DNA of 64,000 bases from Croceicoccus sediminis (GCF_007570835.1 NZ_SUNC01000001.1:1364001-1428000); one strand, 5' to 3'. Shown: positions 25,266 to 35,578, counted from the stretch's first letter. Numbers and translations: made by a program. Notes: a model not told the origin generated them from the sequence alone.

Positions 25266-25894
25266 GCCGGCCCCCGCGCGAAATCAGCGATGGCGCGCGC
25301 GGTCCATTCGGGCGCTTCGAGCGGCAGCAGGTGCCCCGCGCCGTCACAAGTCAGGCGGGTCACGCGCTCCGCCTTGGCAAAGACCCGATCGCGCATGGAT
25401 AAGGGCAACAGCGGATCGACCGCGCCTTGCAGCGACAGAACCGCAAGATCCGCCACACCGGCGCGAAAATCGCCATCGCGCAGCAATTCCAGATCGGACA
25501 GCAGGGGCGCCAAGACGGGCGTGCCAGCCTGCGTGTCATCGCCGCAACGGGCGCGGAAATCGGACAGGACCTGGACCGGGTTCTGCGGCATACGCGCGAT
25601 CATCCGGTCCAGCGGGCGGCGCGGAACGCCGGGAAAACCGTCCCCTTCCACGAATCGGTCGAACCCGTTCACCGCTACCAGTCCGGCAGCGCCCGAAGGC
25701 AGGTCAGCCAACCAGTGCATCACGCCAAGACTATGCCCGACGACGAGGCAAGGCCCGTCGCTCCCCACCGCGACCGGCGCGCCGAAATAGCCGCGATCGG
25801 CAAGGCGGCAATCGAACCCGTCGAGATGGCGCACCACCCCCGACCAGATCGCCGCGTCGAACCCCCAGCCGTGCAGGAAAAGCAGCGTGGTCAC
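25262..25894 (-). CDS. Alpha/beta hydrolase, likely pimeloyl-ACP methyl ester carboxylesterase (BioH-like)
   Basis: 210 residues, shorter than E. coli BioH (256). Catalytic triad candidates: Ser in GHSLG, Asp in GAVDPLLP, His in GAGHLLP; the oxyanion region is FLHGWGF. It lies between bioF and bioC with 4-nt overlaps on both sides, so it almost certainly removes the methyl group of pimeloyl-ACP methyl ester, ending the BioC cycle. The short cap domain distinguishes it from classical BioH; whether it is closer to BioH, BioG or another clade needs a tree. Confidence 0.85.
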   Translation of the reverse strand: MTTLLFLHGWGFDAAIWSGVVRHLDGFDCRLADRGYFGAPVAVGSDGPCLVVGHSLGVMHWLADLPSGAAGLVAVNGFDRFVEGDGFPGVPRRPLDRMIARMPQNPVQVLSDFRARCGDDTQAGTPVLAPLLSDLELLRDGDFRAGVADLAVLSLQGAVDPLLPLSMRDRVFAKAERVTRLTCDGAGHLLPLEAPEWTARAIADFARGPA

Positions 25895-27051
25895 GCCCGC
25901 TCCCCCATGGCGTCAAGCAGGGCGTCGATATCCTCTTCCCCATGCGTCGCGCGAAGGGCAAGGCGCAGGCGGCTGGTCCCCTTGGGAACCGTGGGCGGAC
26001 GGATCGCCGATGCGATCATGCCCAGTTCTTCCAGCCGCGCCGAAAGCGCCAGCGCGTCCTGCGCCTCGCCGATCACGGCCGGGACGATCTGCGTGCTCGA
26101 CGCGCCGACATCGAAGCCCCGCGCACAAAGCCCTTCGCGCAGCCGGTTGCCCAGCGCGGACAGATGCGCCCGCTCTCCGTCCATGTCAGGCACCAGGTCG
26201 AGCGCCGCATCGATCGCGCCCAGCACGGCAGGCGGCAGCGCAGTCGTATAGATAAAGCCGCTGCTGGTGTTGACGAGGTAGTCGATCAGCGTGCGCGATC
26301 CGGCGACATAGGCCCCGAACCCGCCCAGCGCCTTGCTGAACGTGCCCATCGTCACGTCGACCCCGCCGGGCACCGTGGCCGAAAGGCCCGCGCCTTTCGG
26401 GCCCAGCACGCCGGTCGCATGGGCTTCGTCCACGTAGAGCAGTGCATCATGTTCGCGCGCCAGGCGGACCAGCCCGGCCATGTCGGCGCGGTCGCCGTCC
26501 ATGCTGAACACCGATTCGGTCAGGATCACGCGGGCAGGTGCCTCCGCGTTCTGGATCAACAGCGTTTCCAGCGCCGCCATGTCGTTGTGCGCGAACCGCG
26601 TCTGGCGGATGCCTGCCACGTTGCAGCCTGCGTGCATGCTGGCATGGTTCAGCCGGTCGGTCAGGACCACTGCCCCCGGCACCGCCGCCAGCAGAGCGGG
26701 GATCACCGCTGCATTGGCCTGCCAGCCCGAAGCGAAGATCATCGCGGCCTCGGTCCCCTTGAACCGGGCGATCTTTTCTTCAAGCGCCAGATGCGCCTCG
26801 TGCGTGCCGGTGACCAGCCGCGACGCGCCGCTACCGCTGCCCATGCGCGATGCCCATTCGCAGGCGCGGTCAACCAACCGGGGATCACGCGCAAGGCCGA
26901 GGTAGTCATTGCTGGAGAAATCCAGCATCTCTCGCCCGTCGCGCTCTATCCGCCCGCCACCGACAAGTGCCGCCGGACGCAGCGTACGGCGCAGTCCGCT
27001 TTCGCCCTTGCGAGCGAGCAGGTCGGCAAGAATGGGGTCGATCCGGGTCAT
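25891..27051 (-). CDS. bioF: 8-amino-7-oxononanoate synthase
   Basis: 386 residues, alpha-oxoamine synthase family. Motifs: LDFSSNDYLGLA, GSGASRLVTGTHEAHLALE, the YVDEAHATGVLG cofactor Asp region, and the PLP lysine in GTFSKALGGFG. It condenses pimeloyl-ACP with alanine. It is first gene of the bioF-bioH-like-bioC-bioD-bioA operon, all joined by 4-nt overlaps, so the promoter must lie in 27052-27224. Confidence 0.96.
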   Translation of the reverse strand: MTRIDPILADLLARKGESGLRRTLRPAALVGGGRIERDGREMLDFSSNDYLGLARDPRLVDRACEWASRMGSGSGASRLVTGTHEAHLALEEKIARFKGTEAAMIFASGWQANAAVIPALLAAVPGAVVLTDRLNHASMHAGCNVAGIRQTRFAHNDMAALETLLIQNAEAPARVILTESVFSMDGDRADMAGLVRLAREHDALLYVDEAHATGVLGPKGAGLSATVPGGVDVTMGTFSKALGGFGAYVAGSRTLIDYLVNTSSGFIYTTALPPAVLGAIDAALDLVPDMDGERAHLSALGNRLREGLCARGFDVGASSTQIVPAVIGEAQDALALSARLEELGMIASAIRPPTVPKGTSRLRLALRATHGEEDIDALLDAMGERA

Positions 27052-27146
27052 TCGCGCGCTTCTTGGTCGAAGTCGCGCCGCGCGGCAAGTTTCGCGCTAT
27101 AATCGGGTGATCGGGGACGGCGAACGAGTCGCTGATATTAACGTGG

Positions 27147-27163
27147 CATCAATGCACTTGATG
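27147..27163. promoter_or_regulatory. Perfect 6-bp-arm palindrome between bioF and the divergent kinase
   Basis: CATCAA, a 5-nt spacer, then TTGATG, lying in the 173-bp gap between the divergent starts of bioF (27051) and the plus-strand gene at 27225. The position suits an operator for either gene. It does not match a biotin-repressor consensus that I know. Confidence 0.4.
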
Positions 27164-27224
27164 TTGGCGCAAGGTTTCCGCTACCGACGGGCGAAACACC
27201 GTTTGGGGGTGAAGAAAAGACGTC

Positions 27225-28124
27225 ATGACGGCCGCTTCGGCTCCATCATCCAGCACTGCCGGCCTTGCGGCAATCGTGATCGACAAGCAGGCCAAGATCC
27301 TTGCCCGCACCGCGTCCACGGTGGCCGGTTTCTCGGGCCGTGGCATCGAACCGGGCCGCTTTCTGGACGAGGCGATCACCCCGTTCGGCGAGGCGTTCTA
27401 CCAATGCGTGAACACCGCCGCGCGGACCGGGGACGAGCAGTTCGAACGCAGGCTGGAGAGCGAGGACGGCAGTCAGGCGCTCGACCTTTGGTTCCAGCCG
27501 TGCAGCGCAGGCAAGCCGCCCCACGACGGCGCGGTCGTCGTCCTGATCGAGGAAGCGCCGGACGGTCGCGATTCGGGCGATGAAGGGCAGAGCAGGCGGC
27601 ACAACCTCCAGAACATCCTTGCGCAAGTCCGCGGGCTTGTCGCGCTGGGCCAGAAAGAGGCGACGTCGCTGCCGCAATTCGCCAACCTTTTCTGCGACCG
27701 TGTCGATGTGTTGATCGCGGTCGACGGGCTCTATGCCGGGGCAGACCTTGCGCCGATACGCGCCGTGACCGAACGGATCGCCGGGGTGGCCGGGCTTCCC
27801 GACATTTCGATGGAGGGCGAGGATATCGCGATTGCGCGGGCACTGGGCCTGCCGCTGGCGCTCATCCTGCACGAATGGACCAGCCCCTTGGCCCGCCACG
27901 CCCACGCAGGATCGGATCATCCCCCCGTAACCGTGTCGTGGCGGATGGAGGATGCAACGCTCATACTCGATTGGACCGAGCGCGGCGCGAACGAAGACGC
28001 CCACCGCACCTCGCCCTTGGCCGAACGCCTGATCGAGGCCACGATATACCGTGCAGGCGGCCTTGTTCACGAACGTGAGACAGGCGGCGCAATGTGCCGG
28101 ACGATCCGGCTCCCTCTCGCCTAG
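27225..28124 (+). CDS. Degenerate HWE/HisKA_2-like sensor protein
   Basis: 299 residues. The N-terminal part (about 10-110) looks like a PAS domain. At 125-137 RHNLQNILAQVRG resembles the phosphoacceptor helix of HWE/HisKA_2 kinases (consensus NHRVKNxL), with His126 as the candidate. The C-terminal third has weak ATPase-like features (LALILHEWTSPLARHA, SWRMEDATLILDWTERG) but no clear N- or G-boxes. It could be a phosphotransfer protein or a dead kinase related to general-stress signalling. Divergent from bioF; no cognate regulator adjacent. Confidence 0.6.
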   Translation: MTAASAPSSSTAGLAAIVIDKQAKILARTASTVAGFSGRGIEPGRFLDEAITPFGEAFYQCVNTAARTGDEQFERRLESEDGSQALDLWFQPCSAGKPPHDGAVVVLIEEAPDGRDSGDEGQSRRHNLQNILAQVRGLVALGQKEATSLPQFANLFCDRVDVLIAVDGLYAGADLAPIRAVTERIAGVAGLPDISMEGEDIAIARALGLPLALILHEWTSPLARHAHAGSDHPPVTVSWRMEDATLILDWTERGANEDAHRTSPLAERLIEATIYRAGGLVHERETGGAMCRTIRLPLA

Positions 28125-28161
28125 GCGGCAAGGGACGGCGCCGTTGGCGCGCCCGCAAAAG

Positions 28162-28551
28162 TCAGGACCGTCCGCGTTCCAGAACGCGGTCGCTGCGCCA
28201 TTCGGCGAACATCACGCCATGACAAAGGGCCGAAATGACGAGCAGCAGGATCGCGACCGCAGGCGTGACGCCCATGGGCGACTTCAGGCCTTCGATAACG
28301 AAGCCGAGGGCGACCAGCCCTGCGGAAAACCAGCAGTAATAGCGCAAGAAACGTGCATGCTCGTCGAACATGAAATGCAAACCTCGTCCAAAAATCCCGC
28401 ACGCAGAATAGAGGACGAGAATTAAGATCGGCTGAAAACGAAAGCCACCGTGCCGGCCCTTGCGAAAGGGAACGAACGGTTCGCCGAACTTTTCGCGCAA
28501 TTCGTCTCTGCGCTCACCGTGATACCACGCGAAGTCCGCCCATTTCGTCAT
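28162..28551 (-). CDS. Hypothetical inner-membrane protein
   Basis: 129 residues with a charged cytoplasmic N-terminus (about 1-38) and three hydrophobic segments (about 40-58, 67-87, 92-115). I do not recognise the family. It converges with the kinase-like gene (37-bp gap) and is divergent from the aldehyde dehydrogenase. Confidence 0.6.
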   Translation of the reverse strand: MTKWADFAWYHGERRDELREKFGEPFVPFRKGRHGGFRFQPILILVLYSACGIFGRGLHFMFDEHARFLRYYCWFSAGLVALGFVIEGLKSPMGVTPAVAILLLVISALCHGVMFAEWRSDRVLERGRS

Positions 28552-28782
28552 CGCATTCCAGCCGCGACCAACGGTCTGTCACATCCCCTCGTCCTCTTGC
28601 CCCAAAGTGGGCACGCGGCGGGAACAGACCCTGTGCCCACGCTTTGATGGGGTAAGCAAAACTGCAAAACGGCGGCCCTTCCTGATCCCGACGCCTGGCC
28701 TTTGTCCTGCTGCCCCCGGCGGCACGGCCCGGCCTTGCGCCGCGAAGCGAGCGGACGCGCCGTGCAACGCACAGGACATTTC

Positions 28783-30162
28783 ATGGCAGACAATCACCTC
28801 ACCACCACAAACCCCCTGACCGAAGAAGTCATCGCGACTTACCCCTACATGTCCGACGACGAAGCGGACGCGGTCATCAAGGCCAGCCACGACGCCTTCC
28901 GCCAGTGGCGGCTTCGCAGCCTGGAAGATCGCGCCGCGGTCATTTCCGCCATCGGCAAAAAGCTGCGCGAGAAGAAAGAAGACTTCGCCCAGCTGATGAC
29001 GCGCGAGGTCGGCAAGCTGCTCAAGGACAGCCGCGACGAGGTCGAGCTTTGCGCCGCGATCTGCGACTACACCGCGGAGCACGGGCCAAAGGTCCTCGCC
29101 GACGATGAACGCGAAGTCGACGGTGCGAACGCCTTCGTCTCGCACGCGCCGCTCGGCGTGATCTATGGGATCCAGCCTTGGAACTTCCCGGCCTATCAGG
29201 CGGTTCGCTATTCGATCTCCAGCCTGATGGCAGGCAACGGCGTTCTTCTGAAGCACGCCGAAAACTGCACCGGCAGCGGCGTATTCCTCCGCGATCTCTA
29301 TGAAGACGCGGGCCTGCCCAAGGGATTGTTCGGCGTATTGTTCATCACCCACGATCAGTCCGACGCGGTGATCGAACACGATCTGGTGCGCGGTGTGACC
29401 ATGACCGGAAGCGACAAGGCCGGACGCCATATCGGCGCCAAGGCCGGTGCCGTCGTCAAGAAGACCGTGCTGGAGCTGGGCTCCAACGATGCTTACCTCG
29501 TGCTCGACGATGCCGATCTGGATGTCGCAGTGAAGACCTGCGTTGCGGGGCGCATTTACAACAACGGGCAGACTTGCGTGAACGCAAAGCGGTTCATCGT
29601 GACCGAGAAAAACTACGACGCCTTCGTCGATGCCTATGCCAAGCAGTTCGAGGCGATCCCCGTGGGTGACCCCACGCAGGACGATACCGGCCTCGGCCCG
29701 ATGGTCAGCAAGTCGCAGCGCGAAAAGCTGCATGAACAAGTCGAGGAAAGCGTCGCCAAGGGCGCGCGGCTCGTCACCGGCGGGACGATCCCCGACCGCA
29801 AGGGCTGGTTCTATCCCCCGACAGTGCTGGCCGATGTCGCGCCGGGCCAGCCCGCTTACGAGGACGAGCTGTTCGGTCCTGCCGCCTCGATCATCAAGGC
29901 CAGGGATGATGAAGACGCGATGCGCATCGCCAACAGCAGCCGTTACGGCCTTGGTGGCGGCATCTTCAGCAAGGACGTCGAACGCGCGAAAAAACTGGCA
30001 GCCGAACATTTCGACACCGGCATGATCTTCATCAACACCTTCGATGTCGCATCGCCCAGCCTGCCGTTCGGTGGCGTAAAGGATTCCGGTTATGGCCGCG
30101 AACATGGGCCCGAGGGCCTGAAGGAGTTCGTAAACGCAAAGGCGATCAAGATCGCGACCTGA
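28783..30162 (+). CDS. NAD(P)-dependent succinate-semialdehyde dehydrogenase-like ALDH (Sad/YneI type)
   Basis: 459 residues, a compact ALDH. GIQPWNFP (129-136), general base Glu231 in LELGSNDAY, catalytic Cys265 in YNNGQTCVNAKR, and the C-terminal PFGGVKDSGYGREHG. Length and the ELGSNDA variant fit the YneI/Sad group that oxidises succinate semialdehyde. Substrate is inferred. The ATG at 28783 begins the conserved N-terminus (MADNHLTTTNPLTEEV); the longer frame from 28702 is not conserved ALDH sequence. A 17-G run follows the stop. Confidence 0.88.
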   Translation: MADNHLTTTNPLTEEVIATYPYMSDDEADAVIKASHDAFRQWRLRSLEDRAAVISAIGKKLREKKEDFAQLMTREVGKLLKDSRDEVELCAAICDYTAEHGPKVLADDEREVDGANAFVSHAPLGVIYGIQPWNFPAYQAVRYSISSLMAGNGVLLKHAENCTGSGVFLRDLYEDAGLPKGLFGVLFITHDQSDAVIEHDLVRGVTMTGSDKAGRHIGAKAGAVVKKTVLELGSNDAYLVLDDADLDVAVKTCVAGRIYNNGQTCVNAKRFIVTEKNYDAFVDAYAKQFEAIPVGDPTQDDTGLGPMVSKSQREKLHEQVEESVAKGARLVTGGTIPDRKGWFYPPTVLADVAPGQPAYEDELFGPAASIIKARDDEDAMRIANSSRYGLGGGIFSKDVERAKKLAAEHFDTGMIFINTFDVASPSLPFGGVKDSGYGREHGPEGLKEFVNAKAIKIAT

Positions 30163-30175
30163 CCGCCCGCGTAAC

Positions 30176-30192
30176 GGGGGGGGGGGGGGGGG
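30176..30192. repeat. Homopolymer of 17 G
   Basis: An uninterrupted G17 run 13 bp after the aldehyde dehydrogenase stop and about 60 bp before the tRNA-Gln gene. Such a run is far longer than anything else in the window. It is either a slippage-prone tract or a sequencing/assembly artefact. Confidence 0.95.
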
Positions 30193-30249
30193 CGGAATTC
30201 CTCTTTCGGCATTCCAGAAACGGAATGGGGGAACCATCACAATCCGAAC

Positions 30250-30324
30250 TGGCTGGGGCGGCAGGATTCGAACCTGCGCATGCCGGTACCAAAAACCGGT
30301 GCCTTACCGCTTGGCTACGCCCCA
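30250..30324 (-). tRNA. tRNA-Gln (anticodon UUG)
   Basis: A 75-nt gene with encoded CCA. Acceptor stem TGGGGCG pairs with CGCCCCA, discriminator G. The anticodon stem CCGGT/ACCGG encloses loop TTTTGGT, giving anticodon TTG. The T-arm has GGTTCGAATCC. A standard cloverleaf, transcribed leftward. Confidence 0.97.
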
Positions 30325-30422
30325 ATGACCGTTCGGATGGGCCCATATAACGCGGCGGGCGCGGATGAAAAGGGGTCGAGTGCAGGAACCGGCATGGCAC
30401 TTGCCCCGTTCACTCCCCGATC

Positions 30423-31472
30423 ATGGCAAAGCATTCGAAAAAGGCGGAAAACGCGAAAGGCGGTGGAGGAACCGGCGGGCTGATTTTCGTCGACGATTCG
30501 CTTCCGGGAATATCGCGTCGCCGCTGCGGGCGCGGGTGGTCCTATTCCGACCCGAAGGGGCGGCGCATCGCCGACCGGGTCGAGATCGACCGGCTGAACG
30601 CGATTGCCCTGCCGCCTGCCTATACCGATGCGTGGTTCTGCCCTGCGCCGAACGGCCACATCCTTGCCACCGGCATCGATGCCCGCGGGCGCAAGCAGTA
30701 CCGATATCACCCCCGATTCCGGGCGGAGCGGGAGAGCGAGAAGTTCGACCGCACCATCGCGTTCGGCAATGCCCTTCCGCTGATCCGCAAGCGGGTTGAA
30801 GAGGACATCGCGGCGGGCGGGCTCACGCGGCGGCATACGATCGCCTGCATCGTGCGCCTGCTGGACCTGGGCCAGGTGCGGATCGGCAACGAGACATATG
30901 CCAAAAGCAACAAGAGCTTTGGCGCGACCACCCTGCGCCAGCGGCACGCACGAGTGAAAGGCCAGCGCCTGACACTCCATTACAAGGGCAAGTCGGGCAA
31001 GGAGCGCAAGGTCACGCTGACCGATCGCAGCCTGGCGAAATTCGTGCGCCGCCTGCAGGAACTGCCCGGACAGCACCTGTTCCAGTACATCGACGATGAG
31101 GGCGGCGCGCATCCGGTGCGCTCGTGCGATGTCAACGAATACTTGCGCGAAACCATGGGCGAGGATTTCAGCGCCAAGGATTTCCGCACCTTCCACGCCA
31201 GCTGCCTTGCCTTTGCCACGCTGGCGCAGACCGGCGAGCGCATGACCATCAAAGCCCTGCTCGAAGTCGTGTCCGGCCGCCTTGGCAATACGCCCGCGGT
31301 TGCCCGTCGCAGCTACATCCACCCCGCGGTCATCGATCTTGTCGACCAACAGGACGAATGGCGGGCATCGCTGGAACTTCCGCGCAAGACCCGGTGGTTG
31401 AGCCGCGAAGAACGCGGCCTTGTCGCGCTTTTGGAAAATAGCACCGAAATGGGGCTTTCGACCGCCGCCTGA
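30423..31472 (+). CDS. DNA topoisomerase IB (poxvirus-like)
   Basis: 349 residues, the size of bacterial type IB enzymes. The N-terminal domain has GRGWSYSDPKG and RIADRVEIDRLNAIALPPAYTDAW. Catalytic residues sit in the C-terminal half: the VRIGNETYAKSNKSFGATTL region, KDFRTFHAS, and the nucleophile Tyr298 in ARRSYIHP. It relaxes supercoils through a 3'-phosphotyrosine intermediate. Non-essential in most bacteria, and seems to stand alone here. Confidence 0.93.
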   Translation: MAKHSKKAENAKGGGGTGGLIFVDDSLPGISRRRCGRGWSYSDPKGRRIADRVEIDRLNAIALPPAYTDAWFCPAPNGHILATGIDARGRKQYRYHPRFRAERESEKFDRTIAFGNALPLIRKRVEEDIAAGGLTRRHTIACIVRLLDLGQVRIGNETYAKSNKSFGATTLRQRHARVKGQRLTLHYKGKSGKERKVTLTDRSLAKFVRRLQELPGQHLFQYIDDEGGAHPVRSCDVNEYLRETMGEDFSAKDFRTFHASCLAFATLAQTGERMTIKALLEVVSGRLGNTPAVARRSYIHPAVIDLVDQQDEWRASLELPRKTRWLSREERGLVALLENSTEMGLSTAA

Positions 31473-31565
31473 TCTTAAGCAAAACTGAAAAGTCTCTATG
31501 CCAAACTTACTTGCACGATTCGGGTCGTTGCGAGTAGTCGTCGGGTCATTAGGGGGACTGATCTC

Positions 31566-33176
31566 ATTTTACGTATATTCGCCTTGGTGGCGTGCGTGCT
31601 GGCAATGGCCGGTTGCGGCGCGGCGGAGACTGATACCGATCGCGCATCGCGCGACGGGATCCTGCTTGTCGGCAACGGCACGGATCCCAAGACGCTGGAC
31701 CCGCACCTTCTTGTCGGCCTGCCCGAAGACAACATCGTCCGCGCGTTGAGCGAGGGGCTGGTCGTCCAAGACCCCGACGACAGTTACAAGGTCCGCCCCG
31801 GCGTAGCCGAAAGCTGGTCTCACGATGGTGAATTCAAGCGCTGGACGTTCAAGCTGCGCAAGGGCGCGAAGTGGAGCAACGGGACACCGGTTACCGCGCA
31901 GGACTTCGTCTTCAGCTGGAAACGCGCGCTAGCCCCCGCCCTAGAGGTTGAAGGCGCCGAACAGCTCCACGTTATCCGCAATGCGCGTGCCTACAACCAT
32001 GGCGAAATCACCAACTTTGCCGATGTCGGCGTCAGCGCGCCCGACCCCCATACCCTGATCGTGGAGACCGAACATCCCACGCCATACTTCCTGACGATGC
32101 TGGCCAGCACCAATTTCGTGCCGGTCAACCGCTCTGCCATCGAAGCAGGCGGCGCGATCGACAGCCGCTCGAACCGCTGGGCCGATGCCGGTTCCTATGT
32201 CGGCAACGGGCCCTTCCTACTCAGCGATTGGAAGATGCACGACTATGTCCTGGTGGAGCGTAACCCCCAGTACTGGGACGCCCAGAACGTTCAGTTGAAC
32301 GCGATCCGCTTCATCCCGATGGAGCAATCGCAGGCAGAGATGGACGCCTTCATGAAGGGCAAGCTCCACGTGACCAGCACGGTCCCCGTCGATGCGCTCG
32401 CCGATTTGCGCAAGACCCGCCCCGACAGCCTCTATACCGATGAGTTGCTGGGCACTTACGCCTATGTCTTCAATACTGCGAAAAAGCCGTTCGACGATCC
32501 GCGCGTGCGCCGCGCTCTGGCCTTGGCGATCGACCGGGACGCCATCATCCGCGACGCGCTGGGCGGCGCGGAAAAGCCGATGGGCGGCGTGATCCCGCCC
32601 GGAATGCCCGATTACCGGTCCGTCGCCGCACCCCGGCCCGACCTTGCAGAAGCACGCCGCCTTCTGGCCGAGGCCGGGTTTTCCGACATTTCGACCTTTC
32701 CGCAGATCGAACTGCTGACCAACCGCCTCGCCCGCCACCGCAGCGTCGCGGAAATGATCCGCCAGATGTGGAAGGACGGGCTGGGCGTCGATGCCGTGAT
32801 CCGCGAACAGAACTGGAAGGACTATCTCGATTCGCTGTCCGAAGGGAACTTCGACGTCGCCCGATCAGGCTGGGTCGCGGGTTATAGCGACCCGATCGCG
32901 CTTCTGGATGCGTTTGAATCGGACAGCCGTAGCAACGACATGAACTGGCGCGATCCGCGCTTCGACGCGCTGCTGACCAAGGCTCGCGACACCGGCAACC
33001 GACAGGCACGTCTTGCCATTCTTGAGAATGCGGAGCGCCTGATGCTGGCGCAGCAGCCCGTGATCCCGCTGTTCACCTATTCGCAGAACTACCTCGTCGA
33101 TCCGCGGGTCAAGGGGTGGGGCCACTCGATCAGCGGCAACCACGTCTACAAGTTCATGTCCCTCGCCGCGAACTAG
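31566..33176 (+). CDS. Peptide-type ABC transporter substrate-binding lipoprotein (OppA/DppA family), orphan
   Basis: An extracytoplasmic solute-binding protein of family 5, about 536 residues. The first canonical start is TTG at 31584, which leaves a signal of only MVACVLAMAGC. An ATT at 31566, nine nt after AGGGGG, gives a proper lipoprotein signal with a basic residue (LRIFALVAC...LAMAGC). I prefer it, and Cys17 would be lipidated. Family motifs: TDPKTLDPHL, YKVRPGVAESW, FKLRKGAKWSNGTPVTAQDFVFSWKR, and GNGPFLLSDW. It binds oligopeptides, possibly cell-wall peptides. No permease or ATPase genes adjoin it. The start is uncertain; the identity is not. Confidence 0.88.
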   Translation: MLRIFALVACVLAMAGCGAAETDTDRASRDGILLVGNGTDPKTLDPHLLVGLPEDNIVRALSEGLVVQDPDDSYKVRPGVAESWSHDGEFKRWTFKLRKGAKWSNGTPVTAQDFVFSWKRALAPALEVEGAEQLHVIRNARAYNHGEITNFADVGVSAPDPHTLIVETEHPTPYFLTMLASTNFVPVNRSAIEAGGAIDSRSNRWADAGSYVGNGPFLLSDWKMHDYVLVERNPQYWDAQNVQLNAIRFIPMEQSQAEMDAFMKGKLHVTSTVPVDALADLRKTRPDSLYTDELLGTYAYVFNTAKKPFDDPRVRRALALAIDRDAIIRDALGGAEKPMGGVIPPGMPDYRSVAAPRPDLAEARRLLAEAGFSDISTFPQIELLTNRLARHRSVAEMIRQMWKDGLGVDAVIREQNWKDYLDSLSEGNFDVARSGWVAGYSDPIALLDAFESDSRSNDMNWRDPRFDALLTKARDTGNRQARLAILENAERLMLAQQPVIPLFTYSQNYLVDPRVKGWGHSISGNHVYKFMSLAAN

Positions 33177-33191
33177 GCGCGCCTTTCGGCA

Positions 33192-34292
<1,101 letters not shown>

Positions 34293-34372
34293 GGGACTAG
34301 TCCTGATCACTGTGGTTTTTCGAATGGGCCGGTTAGGCCTAAGGCGGCCGCTGTGCAAGCCTTCGCGAAGGT

Positions 34373-35578
34373 TCAGGCCAGCCCCGCGACATAGAGGACC
34401 AGCGCTGCCGCGGCGAGGATCGAGGTAACTGCCCCCACCCCGCTCAACCAGCGCATCCGCACCTTGCCCCGCCAGGCCAGCACGTTGACCAGCGCAAAGA
34501 CGCCCAGGAACACGAAACTGGCCCCTTCGACCAGTTGTTCAATGCCGCCGACGATGGCCAGCACCATGGCGACGCCGGAAATCACCATGACCCCGGCCCA
34601 CGGCACGTCGCGCGCATTGCGTCTGCCGAAGATCGCGGGAAGCTCGCCGTCGCCGGCCGCCTCCCCGGCAAGGCGCGCGGTGGCGAAGACAGTGGCGTTG
34701 ATCGCCGATGCAGTGGAGAAAGCCGCCGCGATGGACACCGCGACGAAGCCAAAGGCGCCCAGAGCGGCGCGACCCGCCTGTGCCAGCGCGACTTCCTCCT
34801 TCGCCACGATCTCGGGCGCGCCCGCCAGCATCGTCGCGCCCAGCGCGACCAGCACGTACGTCGCGCAAGTGGCGATGATCGCAAGGCTCATCGCCCGGCG
34901 GATCGTGCGCTTCGCATCCTTCATCTCGTCATAGTCGTAGGACAGCAGCTGAAACCCTTCGTAGGCCATGAAAACCACGCCCACGCCCGCCAGCGCGCCC
35001 AGCGGGCCGACCGGATCGCCCGTTTCCAGCACCAGCCGCTCCGGCGCCCAGTGCCAGATGCCCAGCGCCGCGAGGCCGAGCAGGATGACCAGTTTTACAA
35101 AGACCGCGAACAGTTCGACAATCGTCGCCTGCGTCGCGCCCAGCAGGTTCACCCCTGCCAGGATCGCGATCGCGCCGACCGCCGCCGCCGATGCCGCCCA
35201 ACCCGGCGCGTTCAGCGCGTTCGCGGCATAGGCCCCGAACGTGAAACCATAGACCGCGACCGTCAGCGTGTAGCCCGCGATCAGAACCCACATCAGCCAG
35301 CGGGCGACGGTGGTGCGGCCGATATCGCGCAGAAAACCGTACGACCCGCCAGGCTGGTCTCTCCGCACGGTCAGTTCGGCGTAGGAATGGCCCGAACACC
35401 ACGCGATCAACCCGCCGATAAGAAAGCTTGCCCAGGCCCATTGCCCCGCGACCTGAATGACGACGCCCAGCGTGGAGAAGATGCCCCCGCCGATCATGCC
35501 GCCCACCGCCATCGCCCATGCGCCGGGCAGGCCGAGGGCTTTTCTGGTTTGGCTTTGCGCTGGTATCTTCCGGGTCAC
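34373..35578 (-). CDS. APC-superfamily amino acid permease
   Basis: 401 residues with about 12 hydrophobic segments. APC hallmarks: GLPGAWAMAVGGMIGGGIFSTLG at the first helix (substrate-backbone glycine motif), ELTVRRDQPGGSYGFLRD, and FMAYEGFQLLSYDYDEMKDAKRTI in the sixth helix/loop. It imports or exchanges an amino acid; specificity unknown. It lies 81 bp upstream of ilvE on the same strand, so branched-chain or related amino acids are plausible but unproven. Confidence 0.9.
   Translation of the reverse strand: MTRKIPAQSQTRKALGLPGAWAMAVGGMIGGGIFSTLGVVIQVAGQWAWASFLIGGLIAWCSGHSYAELTVRRDQPGGSYGFLRDIGRTTVARWLMWVLIAGYTLTVAVYGFTFGAYAANALNAPGWAASAAAVGAIAILAGVNLLGATQATIVELFAVFVKLVILLGLAALGIWHWAPERLVLETGDPVGPLGALAGVGVVFMAYEGFQLLSYDYDEMKDAKRTIRRAMSLAIIATCATYVLVALGATMLAGAPEIVAKEEVALAQAGRAALGAFGFVAVSIAAAFSTASAINATVFATARLAGEAAGDGELPAIFGRRNARDVPWAGVMVISGVAMVLAIVGGIEQLVEGASFVFLGVFALVNVLAWRGKVRMRWLSGVGAVTSILAAAALVLYVAGLA

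Noticed and set aside
25264-27102. 612-codon plus-strand frame opposite bioF/bioH-like
   Set aside because: Arg/Pro/Ala-rich shadow; the minus frames are recognisable biotin enzymes joined by 4-nt overlaps.
28579-30240. 553-codon minus-strand frame opposite the aldehyde dehydrogenase
   Set aside because: It runs through the G17 tract and reads as a polyproline start; the plus strand encodes a full ALDH with Cys and Glu catalytic residues.
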